In this document: piece after piece, positions 40,874 to 50,047 of the stretch
Layout: every line of letters starts with the position of its first letter
Position numbering within the stretch: the first letter of the stretch is position 1
From: Streptomyces paludis
GTDB taxonomy: Bacteria > Actinomycetota > Actinomycetes > Streptomycetales > Streptomycetaceae
Assembly (NCBI RefSeq): GCF_003344965.1
Contig: NZ_CP031194.1
Location: 6,200,001-6,264,000, forward strand
Length of the DNA stretch: 64,000 nucleotides
Reading direction: 5' to 3'
Program-made: the position numbers and the translations under genes
The notes under the pieces: model-generated
What the model was told of the DNA's origin: nothing
Databases searched by the model: none
The model's input: the letters and a program-made list of their open reading frames with translations, nothing else

Positions 40874-41758
40874 TCAGTCCTCCGTTCCGGTCGGCTCGTC
40901 GAGCGCGGCGAGGAGCGCGGCGGTGTGGGCCTCGGCCCGTGTCATGCCCCCTGGCGCAGCCGGGCCCTTGCCGGGCACGGCGTAGAGGTTCGGGCGGCCG
41001 GGGGCGTGCTCTCGGGCGACCCACGAGCGCCAGTCGGCAGCCCAGGCATCCGCCGGCCGTGGCTTGAAGTCGGCCCGGTGGGCACGCCACTTCGCGTCGG
41101 CCGCCTGGAGGCCCTGCTCGCCGAGGCGGTCGAGGTGTCCCTGCTGGCGGGCCCAGGTGTGGGTGGCGTCATCGAGCTGCCACTCGGCAGCCGGGAGGAC
41201 GACACCACCACTGCTGTACCTACGGTTCAATTCCGGTTCACTACGGTTCTGTGTGCCGGTTTCCGACACATCGCTGTGCCGGAAACCGGTACGCCGAGGT
41301 GCCGGTTTCCGCCGGGACCTGCCGGATTCCGGTACTGCCGGTTTCCGGACCCTCACAGAAGATTGCGGCACCTCACGGGGGCGGATTCCGTACCGCCGCA
41401 GGGCCGATACCCGAAGCATCGGAGCGCCGCCGGTTACCTCCTGCGATGCCGGGTTGGCGTGTTCCTCCTGCGCGATTTCTGCCGCTGCCTGGGCTGCGAG
41501 AGGGAGGCGGTAGACCGCGCTGCGCTGCGGGCCGGTGAGGTCGTCGAGGCGCTCCAACTCACCGGCGTGGACGAGTCGGTCGATAGCTTCGCGAACCGTC
41601 GAGACAGAAGCACGCGTGCGCGTGGCCAGACTTGAGAGCGACGCCCAGGAGACACACTGCTCGTCGGCTACCCGGTCGGCGATCGAGAGCAGGACCAGAC
41701 GCGCGGTCCCACGACTGGAACTGTGCTCCCATACCCACTCGCGCGCCTCGCCGCTCAT
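40874..41758 (-). CDS. Winged-helix DNA-binding protein (replication/transfer type)
   Basis: 294 residues from ATG 41758, with GGGAG seven bases upstream. The N-terminal domain is a helix-turn-helix (LSIADRVADEQCVSWASLSSLATRTRASVSTVREAI, then DRLVHAGELERL) like those of DnaD/replication-initiation proteins. The middle is low-complexity and basic; the C-terminus (AAEWQLDDATHTWARQQGHLDRLGEQGLQ) resembles a recurring actinophage/ICE domain. First gene of the mobilisation operon; likely its regulator or an initiator. Confidence 0.65.
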   Translation of the reverse strand: MSGEAREWVWEHSSSRGTARLVLLSIADRVADEQCVSWASLSSLATRTRASVSTVREAIDRLVHAGELERLDDLTGPQRSAVYRLPLAAQAAAEIAQEEHANPASQEVTGGAPMLRVSALRRYGIRPREVPQSSVRVRKPAVPESGRSRRKPAPRRTGFRHSDVSETGTQNRSEPELNRRYSSGGVVLPAAEWQLDDATHTWARQQGHLDRLGEQGLQAADAKWRAHRADFKPRPADAWAADWRSWVAREHAPGRPNLYAVPGKGPAAPGGMTRAEAHTAALLAALDEPTGTED

Positions 41759-41898
41759 CGGCCGCTCCCTACGAGCGAGCGGGGCCGACGGTTCGCCGGT
41801 GCCGGAATGGTGTGTTCCGGCTCGGGGCACTGAAGCACCGAGGCGGAGGCGGCTGCCGCGCAGGCCAGGAGAATGGGCCTTTTGCGCAGAGCAGGAGG

Positions 41899-42790
41899 CA
41901 TGCAAGAATCCCCTTTGCAGTGTTGCCACGCTGGTGCGCCCCTGGAAGGACTCAGCGTGGTGATGGTGGGCAATCCCCGCCCTTGCCGGGGCGGGCTGCC
42001 GTTTAGCGTTCGGCGTCCGGGAGTTACCGCTCTCGGGCGCCGTCGCGCTGTTTACGGGACCTACTCGGTCCGGTCCGTGCTCGTCGGCTCCTTACGTCCG
42101 TTTCCCCGGGCAGGCTGCCCGGGGACGACGAACATACGCAGGGACCCGTGTCAAGATCCAGACTTGGTTCTTAAACTCTGTACTGGTTGCAGAGAGTCAT
42201 CTTGGGATCTGCCGCCGGAACCGCCCACGGGGCTCCCTCGCTCATTGGCCCACTGAGCTTTATGCATCCGGGAGTTGCGGTCCCCATGCGCGCCGACGCT
42301 GTTTCTGACGGCCTGTGCGGCCCTGCTGGATTGCGTGCTCCGCATTTCGCCCCGTACTCCGAAGGGAGCTGTTATGCGTACCGGCTCGCGCTCTGCACGT
42401 AGCGCCCAGGCCGGACTCTGTGGCCGCACAAAGGTGGAAGCAATGCTCGCTGCTTCCGGGACCTTTGGCCCTTTGTGCCAGGCGGTCGACATGCAAGACT
42501 CTCCTTGTAAGGCGCTGGTGCCGGTGAGTTCCTTCGTGAAGGGTCCGGCATGGTGATGAGTGAATCCCCGGTCCTTGCGTGGGACGGAGTGTCATTTCGG
42601 TTTGGGCGCCTGGGAGTTGTGCCTCGCAGGGTGCAGTCGCTACTTCCGGACCAACCTCGCCCGGCTGCGTTCTGTGCGTTTTCTTTATGACTCTCCTGTC
42701 GTCGTCAGTGCCGAGCGTGCTGCCTGGCGAGGACGACGAACATGGACGCGAGTCTGCGCCAAGGCCCAGACTCGGCTAAAGAACTTTCTA
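41899..42790. repeat. Three diverged copies of a non-coding module
   Basis: In the ~1.65-kb gap 41759-43410 three segments align around GGGAGTT at 42019, 42270 and 42612. Copies 1 and 3 both begin ATGCAAGA about 120 bases before the anchor, and copy 2 has TCAAGATCC there. All three carry a conserved GTCGC/GACGC then TTnCGG block after the anchor. Copies 1 and 3 share GGACGACGAACAT further down. The module is divergent in sequence but constant in layout, so it is more like structured RNA or a replication/transfer region than recent repeats. No ORF spans it in all copies. Confidence 0.55.
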
Positions 42791-43138
42791 CGACGCGCAG
42801 CAGACGCGACGACATCGCCGGCCGAGGGGCGAGGCTGCTGGCCGGGACGAGGACGCCAGGCGGATCGCGCCGGTCGCACCAGTAATGATCTTCACCTCTG
42901 CCTCCTCGTGTTCTCATACGTCGAATGCGCTGGTCAGCAAGTTTATGCGAAGGGTTCGACCCCTCGTCAACGGTGGGCAAATGGGAATCGACGCGCGTAG
43001 ATCGCTGGCTCGGGAGTCGTTGAGGGGTACCTGACGTGCAGTAAGTCGCCTGCCGGGAAAGAGGAATTGAACGCTTCGGTAGCCGATAGTTGGATCCATC
43101 GATCCCCGTCCTGGCTGGGTGGGTTGATCGGAAACGAA

Positions 43139-43160
43139 AAGCGGCAAAGATTTGCCGCTT
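43139..43160. terminator. Perfect hairpin terminator
   Basis: Ten-base perfect arms (43139-43148 and 43151-43160) with a two-base centre, followed by TCCTCTC on the + strand and preceded by an A-rich stretch, so it can act in both directions. It ends the non-coding region before the XRE gene. Confidence 0.7.
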
Positions 43161-43289
43161 CCTCTCGGTGATCATGACCTGATGGCGGAGATGTCTGATT
43201 CGTTGGTGAACGTCTTCAAGGTCAGGGCGGGCGCTCGTTCAATTCTCAACAATGAGCTTTAGGGGAATGTGCCTCAGGTCACGCTTGTT

Positions 43290-43308
43290 CAAGATCGATA
43301 AAATCTTG
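43290..43308 (+). promoter_or_regulatory. Dyad operator before the XRE regulator
   Basis: CAAGAT (43290-43295) and ATCTTG (43303-43308) with a 7-base spacer lie 102 bp before the XRE start, followed by TATGGT as a possible -10 box. Probably an autoregulatory site. Local sequence is AT-richer than the surroundings. Confidence 0.45.
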
Positions 43309-43410
43309 CGTATGGTCTTAGCGGGGAGATGGGGGTGGGGGCAGCGATTGCGCTGACCCTCCTTTTTCATGCCCGAAACAGGCTTCTCCGCAGAGGAGAG
43401 GGAGGATCTC

Positions 43411-44790
43411 ATGGCCGTTAAGCAACCGGACCCCGACGGTAACAGCAGAGCGGAAGTGGATATCTCCGCCGAGACGTCCACGGGCCGGGTCGCCGGCCAG
43501 TTCATGGGCTTCGGTGCGATGCTCAAACGCTGGCGGAAGTCCGCAGGCGTCACGCAGCCGCCCGCTGCCCGTGCCCTGGGTATCAGTGTGCGCACCTACC
43601 GTCATATCGAAAGTGGCGCGACTCCGCGCTTCTCACAGAAGCAGTGCGATGCCCTGGCCGCGCTGCTGAAACTGGACTCGGACGAACGCCACGCGCTGCT
43701 GCTTTACAACGTGGGTACGTACCTCCGGGCCGCGCCGACGGAGGGGCAGCCCGAAGTGGGCCCCGCGTTGCGTCTGCTCATCGACCGGCAGATGCCCAGC
43801 CCCACGTATCTCTCGGACCGAAACTGGAACATCCTCGCCTACAACCAGGCCATGGCCGAGATTTGGCCCTGGGCGACGGAGCCCCGGGCCAATCTGATCC
43901 GCTGGGCCCTCACCACAGCCGAAGGCCGCGCTACCTACCACGACTGGCACAAGCACGCCACGGTCTTCGTACGGATGCTGAGGTTTGCGCAGACCACCCA
44001 CGGCGAGGACGTCGACCTCCAGGAGCTGATCGAGGACGTCAAGAAGAACCCGGATGTCCGGCACATCTGGGAGTCGGACGCCGACCTCGTCGAGCACCGC
44101 GACGGACACGTGTTCCTCGCCACCGTGCCGACGCTGGACTGGCGGACGATCGAGATCGTCAGCCATGTCGCCTACCCCGCGATCATGCCCGACTGCCGCT
44201 TCGTCGTCATGACCTGGGTAGAAGCCGAAGGCGATACTCAACGCGACGCACTGGGCGGCCCTCGGGACGCCTGGGCGGACGAAACGCACAACGGGGAACG
44301 CCGGCGGGACCTGGCTCAGGAGAGGCTCGCCGAAGGCGACCGGCTCCGGGACCAAGATGTCCGCACGGCGCGCCTGGCCGCGAGCAGCGCGCATCAAGCC
44401 GCGGCTCTGGCCGGCGACGACGGCATCCCCCTGCCTGCCCTCAGCCGCCTCGTGGGACCCGACGCCCAGCTGACGCTCTCGCCATCCAGACGCAACGTCG
44501 TCTGGGCCGTAAAGGAGCTATCAGGCCGCTGGGGCGTTACACGGGTCTCCCCGGCCACAGTGATAGCCCGCATCCAGCGACAGCCCCTGACGGACGAGCA
44601 CCTCACCGAGATGAAGCAACTGGTGCGCTACGGACTACCGGCCGAACCCGAGGCCGCCCTCTCGCGCATCGAGCAACTCCTCAGCGAACACGACGCGGAG
44701 CAGCACGTGCTTCGCGAAATCTACAAGGAGTTGTACGGGCCCGACTACGCCCGGCCGGCATCGCGCGGAGACGACCCCCGAGAGGTCTAA
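43411..44790 (+). CDS. XRE-family regulator with large C-terminal domain
   Basis: 459 residues from ATG 43411, preceded by GGGAGG (an earlier in-frame ATG at 43369 has no good ribosome site). HTH in FGAMLKRWRKSAGVTQPPAARALG, then ISVRTYRHIESG; then a MmyB-like ligand-binding domain (SPTYLSDRNWNILAYNQAMAEIWPW ... ) common in Streptomyces XRE regulators. The second half is helical. It may be a metabolite-responsive repressor. The stop is 70 bp before the thioesterase ORF region. Confidence 0.78.
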   Translation: MAVKQPDPDGNSRAEVDISAETSTGRVAGQFMGFGAMLKRWRKSAGVTQPPAARALGISVRTYRHIESGATPRFSQKQCDALAALLKLDSDERHALLLYNVGTYLRAAPTEGQPEVGPALRLLIDRQMPSPTYLSDRNWNILAYNQAMAEIWPWATEPRANLIRWALTTAEGRATYHDWHKHATVFVRMLRFAQTTHGEDVDLQELIEDVKKNPDVRHIWESDADLVEHRDGHVFLATVPTLDWRTIEIVSHVAYPAIMPDCRFVVMTWVEAEGDTQRDALGGPRDAWADETHNGERRRDLAQERLAEGDRLRDQDVRTARLAASSAHQAAALAGDDGIPLPALSRLVGPDAQLTLSPSRRNVVWAVKELSGRWGVTRVSPATVIARIQRQPLTDEHLTEMKQLVRYGLPAEPEAALSRIEQLLSEHDAEQHVLREIYKELYGPDYARPASRGDDPREV

Positions 44791-44908
44791 ACCGGCCGTC
44801 CGTGGGACCGCCCCGCTCAATGGCGTACGCCGACCAGCGCGAGCAGGCGCGGAAGCGATCGTGTCGTCACATCTCAGCTTCAGCCCATCCCGAGGAAAGA
44901 ACGAACTC

Positions 44909-45319
44909 GTGCACAGGTACACCTATCCCTGCCCACTGCGCTGGGCCGACGCCGATGCATACGGGCACGTCAACAACGCGATGTTCCTTCGGTACATGGA
45001 GGAAGCGCGGACACGAATGTTCCAGGAGGTGGTGGGGGCCACACACGAAGACGGCCGCCGCCAGAACGCGTTCGTTGTCGGCCGCTCCGTCATCGACTTC
45101 CGCGCCCCGCTGTACTACCGCGACGCGCCGGTCGACGTGCACATCCGGGTCGCCAAGAGCAGCGCCGCGAGCTTCGAACTCGCCTACGAGATCAGCGACA
45201 ACAATCTGCTGTACGCCGAGGCGACGACCACGATCGTCGCCTACAACCTGGATATCGGACGCCCTCGACGCCTCTCCGGACCCGAACGAGACTTCCTCGC
45301 CCGCTACAACAAACCCTGA
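44909..45319 (+). CDS. 4HBT-fold acyl-CoA thioesterase
   Basis: 136 residues with a hot-dog fold: RWADADAYGHVNNAMFLRYMEEAR holds the catalytic Asp and the N/H region of the 4-hydroxybenzoyl-CoA thioesterase family. Start GTG at 44909 has GAGGAAAG nine bases upstream. Hydrolyses acyl-CoA. Stands alone. Confidence 0.82.
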   Translation: MHRYTYPCPLRWADADAYGHVNNAMFLRYMEEARTRMFQEVVGATHEDGRRQNAFVVGRSVIDFRAPLYYRDAPVDVHIRVAKSSAASFELAYEISDNNLLYAEATTTIVAYNLDIGRPRRLSGPERDFLARYNKP

Positions 45320-45588
45320 TCGAGGCTGGATCGCTCCGGTGAACCGTCCGCTCAACGAGTTGATGAAGAAGGCCGACCGCACACAGGGTCCTGCCGCCTG
45401 ATCGCCCATTGCTCGTCCGTCAGAGACCCGAGGGCAGATGTGCCTGAACCGATCCTGCCCGGCATGAACTCCTTCGCGGCCGGGCCGGAAGGTGACTTCG
45501 GCGCGGTGCCCGCCGGACTGTGGCCTCTACTGGTCACGTCGCCGATCTTCGGGCCGGCTTTGTGAGTGCCACGCCGGGCAACGCCCTG

Positions 45589-46341
45589 TCAGATCTGGTT
45601 CTGCCCGCCGTCGACGTAGATGTTCGCGCCAACGACGTAGCTGCTCTGGTCGGAAGCGAGGAACGCCACCACTGCGGCGACCTCCTCAGGACGCCCTATG
45701 CGGCCCTTGGCCACGGTCGCTGCGACATTCTCCTTGACAGCGGACAGGGTCTCCTCGCCGCCGAAAATGTTGGCGAGTCCGGGAGTTTCCACCCCGCCCG
45801 GCGACACCGCGTTGACCCTGATGCCCCGGCCTTTGAGTTCGTTGGACCATGTCCGCGCGAATGACCGGACGGCGGCCTTGGACGCCGCGTACGCACCGAA
45901 CGCCTCCATGCCGTTGTCGGCGGCTGTGGAGGAGGTCAGGATGACCGAGGCGCCGTCATTGAGCAGCGGGAGCGCCTTCTGTACGGTGAACACAGTGCCC
46001 CGGACGTTGACTCCGAAGGTCTGGTCGAAGTGGTCTTCGGTGGTCTGCTCCAGCGTGACGAACGTACCGACCGCCGCGTTCGCGACGAGCACGTCCAGTC
46101 CCTGTCCCCGGGCCCGGACCGCGTCGTAGAGCCGGTCCAGGTCGGCTGCCTCGGAGATGTCGCCGGCCACCGCGGTGGCCCTGGATGCTCCGATGGTCTC
46201 GATGGCGGCGTCCAACTCGGTCTTGCGCCGGCCTGTGATGAACACGTGCGCGCCCTCGTCTGCCAGACGTGCGGCGGTGGCCAGACCGATTCCGGTGCTG
46301 CCGCCGGTGACCACAGCCGTCCTGCCCTCAAGCTGTCCCAT
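45589..46341 (-). CDS. Short-chain dehydrogenase/reductase
   Basis: 250 residues. Cofactor motif TGGSTGIG, NAAVG, catalytic Ser (ILTSSTAADN) and YAASK for Tyr/Lys, then SPGGVETPG and the C-terminal VDGGQNQI. Classical NAD(P)-dependent SDR. Divergent from the AraC-family gene with a 122-bp gap, so it is probably that regulator's target. Confidence 0.88.
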   Translation of the reverse strand: MGQLEGRTAVVTGGSTGIGLATAARLADEGAHVFITGRRKTELDAAIETIGASRATAVAGDISEAADLDRLYDAVRARGQGLDVLVANAAVGTFVTLEQTTEDHFDQTFGVNVRGTVFTVQKALPLLNDGASVILTSSTAADNGMEAFGAYAASKAAVRSFARTWSNELKGRGIRVNAVSPGGVETPGLANIFGGEETLSAVKENVAATVAKGRIGRPEEVAAVVAFLASDQSSYVVGANIYVDGGQNQI

Positions 46342-46463
46342 GCGAGTGTCTCCATATCCCTCTGTGTTGACCTGCTTCGACAGCCATACTTCAGGAACAT
46401 TCCGGTACGGTGCATCATGTGTAGTCCTTGTTTCTTTACGTATCGTCCATAAGGGAGGTGGGT

Positions 46464-47417
46464 GTGCTCGGCTCCAGCGATCCGATCGCCGACGCCATCG
46501 GTCTTCTGCGCCCTCGCACCGTGATCGACCCCGGTCTCCATGCGGCAGGGCCGTGGGCGCTGCGCTTCGATCAGTCCTCGCATGTCAAGCTTGGTGTCGT
46601 CGCGCGCGGCGCATGCTGGCTGACCCTTGACGGGCACAAGCCCGTACTGCTGGAAGAGGGCGACTTCTACCTGCTGGGCAACCCCCCGCCTTACGTCCTG
46701 GCCAGCACACTCACCGCACCATCGCGCCCCGCGAAGCCGGTGTGGGAGAGCGCCAAGGACGGTGTCGTACGCATCGGCCCAGAGGCCGAGGAAGACACGT
46801 ACCTCTGCGGCGGGCACTTCTCGTTCGAGGACACGAACACCCCAGTCCTGGCCCAAGTCCTACCGCTGCTCGTGCTTGTCCGTGCCGCAGATCCCCGCGG
46901 CAAGCTCCTGGCACATCTCAGCGAGCTCCTGGTCTCCGAGGCCAGGACCGCCGCCGCCGGCAGCTCTCTTGTCCTGAACCACCTCGCACAGGTCCTGTTC
47001 GTCCACATGCTGCGCGCCCACGCCGAACAGGCCGATCAGCCCACCGGCTGGCTGGGAGCGCTCAACGACGACGGTATCGGTGCAGCCCTTCGCGCCATGC
47101 ACACCGACGCGGCACACCCCTGGACACTCAAAGAGCTTGCCGGCATCAGCCACATGTCACGTTCCGCGTTCGCCTCATCCTTCAAGGGCCGGGTCGGAGC
47201 CACCCCGCTGGACTATCTGATCCAGTGGAGAATGAGTCTCGCCCGCGACGCCCTGAGCCACGGCACGCGAACGATCTCCGAACTCGCGTTCATGATCGGC
47301 TACAAATCCGAGAGCGCGTTCAGCACCGCATTCCGCCGCGTGGTCGGCTCCTCGCCCAGACAATTCCGCGAGACATCAACCCGCGCGGCCAACGGCCGTC
47401 CGGATCAGGGCCGCTGA
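46464..47417 (+). CDS. AraC-family regulator with cupin sensor domain
   Basis: 317 residues. The N-terminal cupin domain (LTLDGHKPVLLEEGDFYLLG) is followed by a double HTH: WTLKELAGISHMSRSAFASSFKGRVGATPLDYLIQWRM and ISELAFMIGYKSESAFSTAFRRVVGSSPRQFR. GTG start at 46464 has AGGGAGG five bases upstream; an upstream in-frame ATG at 46428 is less likely. Probably activates the divergent SDR gene. Confidence 0.85.
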   Translation: MLGSSDPIADAIGLLRPRTVIDPGLHAAGPWALRFDQSSHVKLGVVARGACWLTLDGHKPVLLEEGDFYLLGNPPPYVLASTLTAPSRPAKPVWESAKDGVVRIGPEAEEDTYLCGGHFSFEDTNTPVLAQVLPLLVLVRAADPRGKLLAHLSELLVSEARTAAAGSSLVLNHLAQVLFVHMLRAHAEQADQPTGWLGALNDDGIGAALRAMHTDAAHPWTLKELAGISHMSRSAFASSFKGRVGATPLDYLIQWRMSLARDALSHGTRTISELAFMIGYKSESAFSTAFRRVVGSSPRQFRETSTRAANGRPDQGR

Positions 47418-47721
47418 CCCGTACCGCGACAAGTGCCCGTTCCCGGAGCCAGGATTCAGATATCGGCGTGGCAACGTCCCTGCACCGACCCGTGCCGTAC
47501 ACGGAAGCGGCTCAAGAGGCAGTTGGCCGAATCGCTGAGGTTGCCAAGTGCCGTACGCAAACAGGCGCGTTGGCGCGTATCAGGCCGGGCGGACTTGTAG
47601 AGTGCGGGGCTTCCGGTATGCCACGACCCTTGTGGAGCTGACTGTGTACGTGTTCGGTGGTCGCCTTCGGGCGGCTGGTCTCGGCGGAATCCCTCTTCGG
47701 GCCGAAGGAGGGCGATGACCT

Positions 47722-48282
47722 GTGGCGATTACTGATGCCGATATCGCGGGAGTGCTTGCCGCCTACCTTGAGCGCTACCCGCAGGAGGCCGGGCAGCTGG
47801 CCGAGCCGCTGCGGCTCTTGGCCGAAGGACAGGGGTTCGCCTCGCGGCGGACCTTCCCGATGCATGTCACCGCCGGCGCGCTGCTGGTCCGGGAAGGCGC
47901 CGAGATCCTTCTGATCGAGCACCTCGCGTACGGGATCACTTTGCAGCCGGGCGGTCATCTTGAGCCGAGCGATATGACGCTGGTCGGCGCGGCCTTGCGG
48001 GAGCTGTCCGAGGAGACCGGCATCGATCCCGAGCAGGTCGTCCCCGTCTCGATGGACCCTGCCTATGTCGAGTTCGGCCAGGTGCCGGCCAGGCCCGCGA
48101 AGGACGAGCCGGACCACTACCACCTGGACATCGGCTATGTCTTCGCGACGGTCGATGCCGAGGTCGGACGTATCCAGGAGTCCGAGGTGACGGGCGCCGC
48201 CTGGTATCCGCTGGACTTGGCAGAGCGCCTCGTCGGGCCCCGGATCGCGCGGGCGGTTACCGCATCGACCGGGATCGGGTAA
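47722..48282 (+). CDS. NUDIX hydrolase
   Basis: 186 residues with a Nudix box GGHLEPSDMTLVGAALRELSEETGI. Hydrolyses nucleoside-diphosphate derivatives. GTG start. An N-terminal helical extension (~45 residues) precedes the fold. Single gene, convergent with the methyltransferase at the end of the deazaguanine cluster. Confidence 0.85.
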   Translation: MAITDADIAGVLAAYLERYPQEAGQLAEPLRLLAEGQGFASRRTFPMHVTAGALLVREGAEILLIEHLAYGITLQPGGHLEPSDMTLVGAALRELSEETGIDPEQVVPVSMDPAYVEFGQVPARPAKDEPDHYHLDIGYVFATVDAEVGRIQESEVTGAAWYPLDLAERLVGPRIARAVTASTGIG

Positions 48283-48371
48283 CCCTTCCGCCACCGGATG
48301 CCCTGGCCTCTGACGGCTCACGCGCAGGGAACGTTCCCTCGTAGTAGGCACTGGGGTACGGGAGTTCGGTG

Positions 48372-49244
48372 TCACGCTGCCTCCTCCGGAAGCTTGGCGA
48401 CGATCACGAGCCAGCTCGTCACCGTGGCATCGTCCGGTCTGGTCCGGGTGGATGCCTCCGCGAGGATCGCCATTTTCTGCTCGTAGGAGAGGGCGCCCTC
48501 GGGGTGGGCGAAGACCGGGATGGACAGCCAGGCCGCCCTCTCGGCGGTGGTGGTGCGCTGACCGGTGACCTCCGCGGCGACGACGTCCAGCCCGGCATCG
48601 GCCAGAAGCCGGGTGATGGCGGGGAGCGGCAGCTTCGGAGGGATGGCGGCCGTCGGCGGGGCAATGCCGTAGTCGCGGGTGGCGATCTGCTGGATCAGGG
48701 TGGTGAGGGAAGGCCCGGTCGGCGGGACCGGTGCGTCGGGGTGGGTGACGCCGGCGAACGCGCCCCCGATGTTGAAGACGAACCGGCCTCCGGGCCGCAG
48801 AACACGGCGCACCGCGGTGACCACGGCGGCGACGTTGGTCTTCCACAGGGCCGAGTTGCACACGACGGCATCGACGCTGTGTGCCGGGACGTGACCGGCC
48901 AGGTTTTCGGCGGGTGCGTTGACCCAGGTCAGCCGGGAGTCGGTCAGGAGGTGGCGGCCGATGCGCTGCATGGCGGCGGAGCTGTCGAGGGAGACGATGG
49001 TGGCGTCGGGCGGTGCCAGGGCGAGGATGGCCTCGGCCGTCGTACCGGTGCCGCCGCACAGGTCGACGATCACACGGCTGTTGGTGAGCCCGGCACGTGC
49101 GGCAAGGTCGCGGCTGGAGGCGCTGTACATGGGGTAGGCGCGGGTGAAAGCGGCATAGGTCTCGGCGGTGGAGTCGTCGTCCCAGCCGGTGAGGGCGTCG
49201 TACTCCAACGGGTCTACCTCGTTCTCGTGGCCGGGGTACCGCAC
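48372..49244 (-). CDS. SAM-dependent methyltransferase
   Basis: 290 residues. Class I Rossmann methyltransferase with VIVDLCGGTGTTAEA (SAM-binding), LDSSAAMQR, VCNSALWKT and GGRFVFNIGG. The GTG at 49244 overlaps the end of the thioredoxin-fold gene by 31 bp, so the two are coupled. Possible tailoring enzyme of the adjacent deazaguanine cluster, but it may not belong to it. Confidence 0.72.
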   Translation of the reverse strand: MRYPGHENEVDPLEYDALTGWDDDSTAETYAAFTRAYPMYSASSRDLAARAGLTNSRVIVDLCGGTGTTAEAILALAPPDATIVSLDSSAAMQRIGRHLLTDSRLTWVNAPAENLAGHVPAHSVDAVVCNSALWKTNVAAVVTAVRRVLRPGGRFVFNIGGAFAGVTHPDAPVPPTGPSLTTLIQQIATRDYGIAPPTAAIPPKLPLPAITRLLADAGLDVVAAEVTGQRTTTAERAAWLSIPVFAHPEGALSYEQKMAILAEASTRTRPDDATVTSWLVIVAKLPEEAA

Positions 49245-49990
49245 GTGGCGGTGGGGGAGGGGATCCGGATCTCCGCTCGGGCCGGACCGGCCGTACGGAC
49301 GCGGGTGTTCTGCGCGCTCTTCGAGCCGGTCGGGTTGCGGCGGGTTGAGTCGAAGGACGGCTTGGCGTCGCGGCTCCGCTTGAGTTCGAAGAAGCCGTCC
49401 GTCGCCGCGACCATCAGCAGGCCGTCCCAGAGCTGTCTGGCGGCTTCGCCCCGGGGGGCCGGGGTGATGACGGGGCCGAACAGGGTTGTGCCGGCGATCC
49501 GCAGGACGGGGGCTCCGACGTCGAGCCCGACCTCGTCGAACGCCTCGTGGTGCGAGTCCTTGATGAGCGGGTCGAACTCCGTGGTGGTGGCTGCCGAGGC
49601 GAGTGACAGTGGCAGTTCGGCTTCCGTCAGGGCTTCGGTGATCACGGAGGGATCTTCGCGGCGCCGCTGGTTGTGCAGCCGGGTGCCGATGGCCGTGTAG
49701 AGCGGCCCCAGGGCTCCACGGCCGCTGTGCTCGGCGGCTGCGGCGCAGACGCGCACCGATCCCCAGGCCGTCGCCATCAGCTGCCGGTAGTCCTCGCTGA
49801 GGCCCTTGCCCTCGCGCTGGTCGAGGTTCAGGTAGGCGAGCGACATGATTCGCCAGTCGGCGCGCACCGGCCGGACCTGCTCGACCTCCAGGAGCCAGCG
49901 GGAGGTGATCCAGGCCCAGGGGCACCGCGGATCGAACCAGAACGGGACCTCGTGGATCTCGCTGTGGCGGGTTTCTTTCTTGATCGTCAT
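49214..49990 (-). CDS. DsbA-family thioredoxin-fold protein (mycothiol-dependent type)
   Basis: 258 residues. FWFDPRCPWAWITSRW at the N-terminus carries the active-site Cys-Pro-Trp-Ala; the second Cys of CPWC is Ala here, as in some mycothiol-dependent nitroreductases of the Rv2466c type. Helical insertion ~50-150. Reduces small molecules or disulfides with mycothiol (family knowledge). The C-terminal ~60 residues are basic and coded in the same DNA as the methyltransferase start region. Confidence 0.72.
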   Translation of the reverse strand: MTIKKETRHSEIHEVPFWFDPRCPWAWITSRWLLEVEQVRPVRADWRIMSLAYLNLDQREGKGLSEDYRQLMATAWGSVRVCAAAAEHSGRGALGPLYTAIGTRLHNQRRREDPSVITEALTEAELPLSLASAATTTEFDPLIKDSHHEAFDEVGLDVGAPVLRIAGTTLFGPVITPAPRGEAARQLWDGLLMVAATDGFFELKRSRDAKPSFDSTRRNPTGSKSAQNTRVRTAGPARAEIRIPSPTATCGTPATRTR

Positions 49991-50047
49991 GATGTGTACC
50001 GTCCAATCTCCGAGTGGTACCGCATGGCTTGTCGTCCGGCGGACGGG

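Noticed and set aside
42920..42970. A tRNA-like T-loop sequence, GGGTTCGACCCC, near 42956
   Set aside because: The five-base T-stem cannot be formed around a seven-base loop, and no acceptor or anticodon stem was found. It is a short hairpin, not a tRNA or an evident attachment site.
41632..43000. Short ORFs in the non-coding region before the XRE gene
   Set aside because: They differ between the three module copies, lack ribosome sites and are Arg/Pro/Ser-rich without domains, so a non-coding interpretation is better.
43369..43410. A longer start (ATG 43369) for the XRE regulator
   Set aside because: There is no Shine-Dalgarno sequence before it, while ATG 43411 has GGGAGG six bases upstream. 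Kept only as an alternative.
48372..50006. A single 544-codon open frame covering both the methyltransferase and the upstream thioredoxin-fold gene
   Set aside because: Its first half is out of frame with the DsbA-like protein, which has the real domain. Only the part from 49244 onward encodes the methyltransferase.
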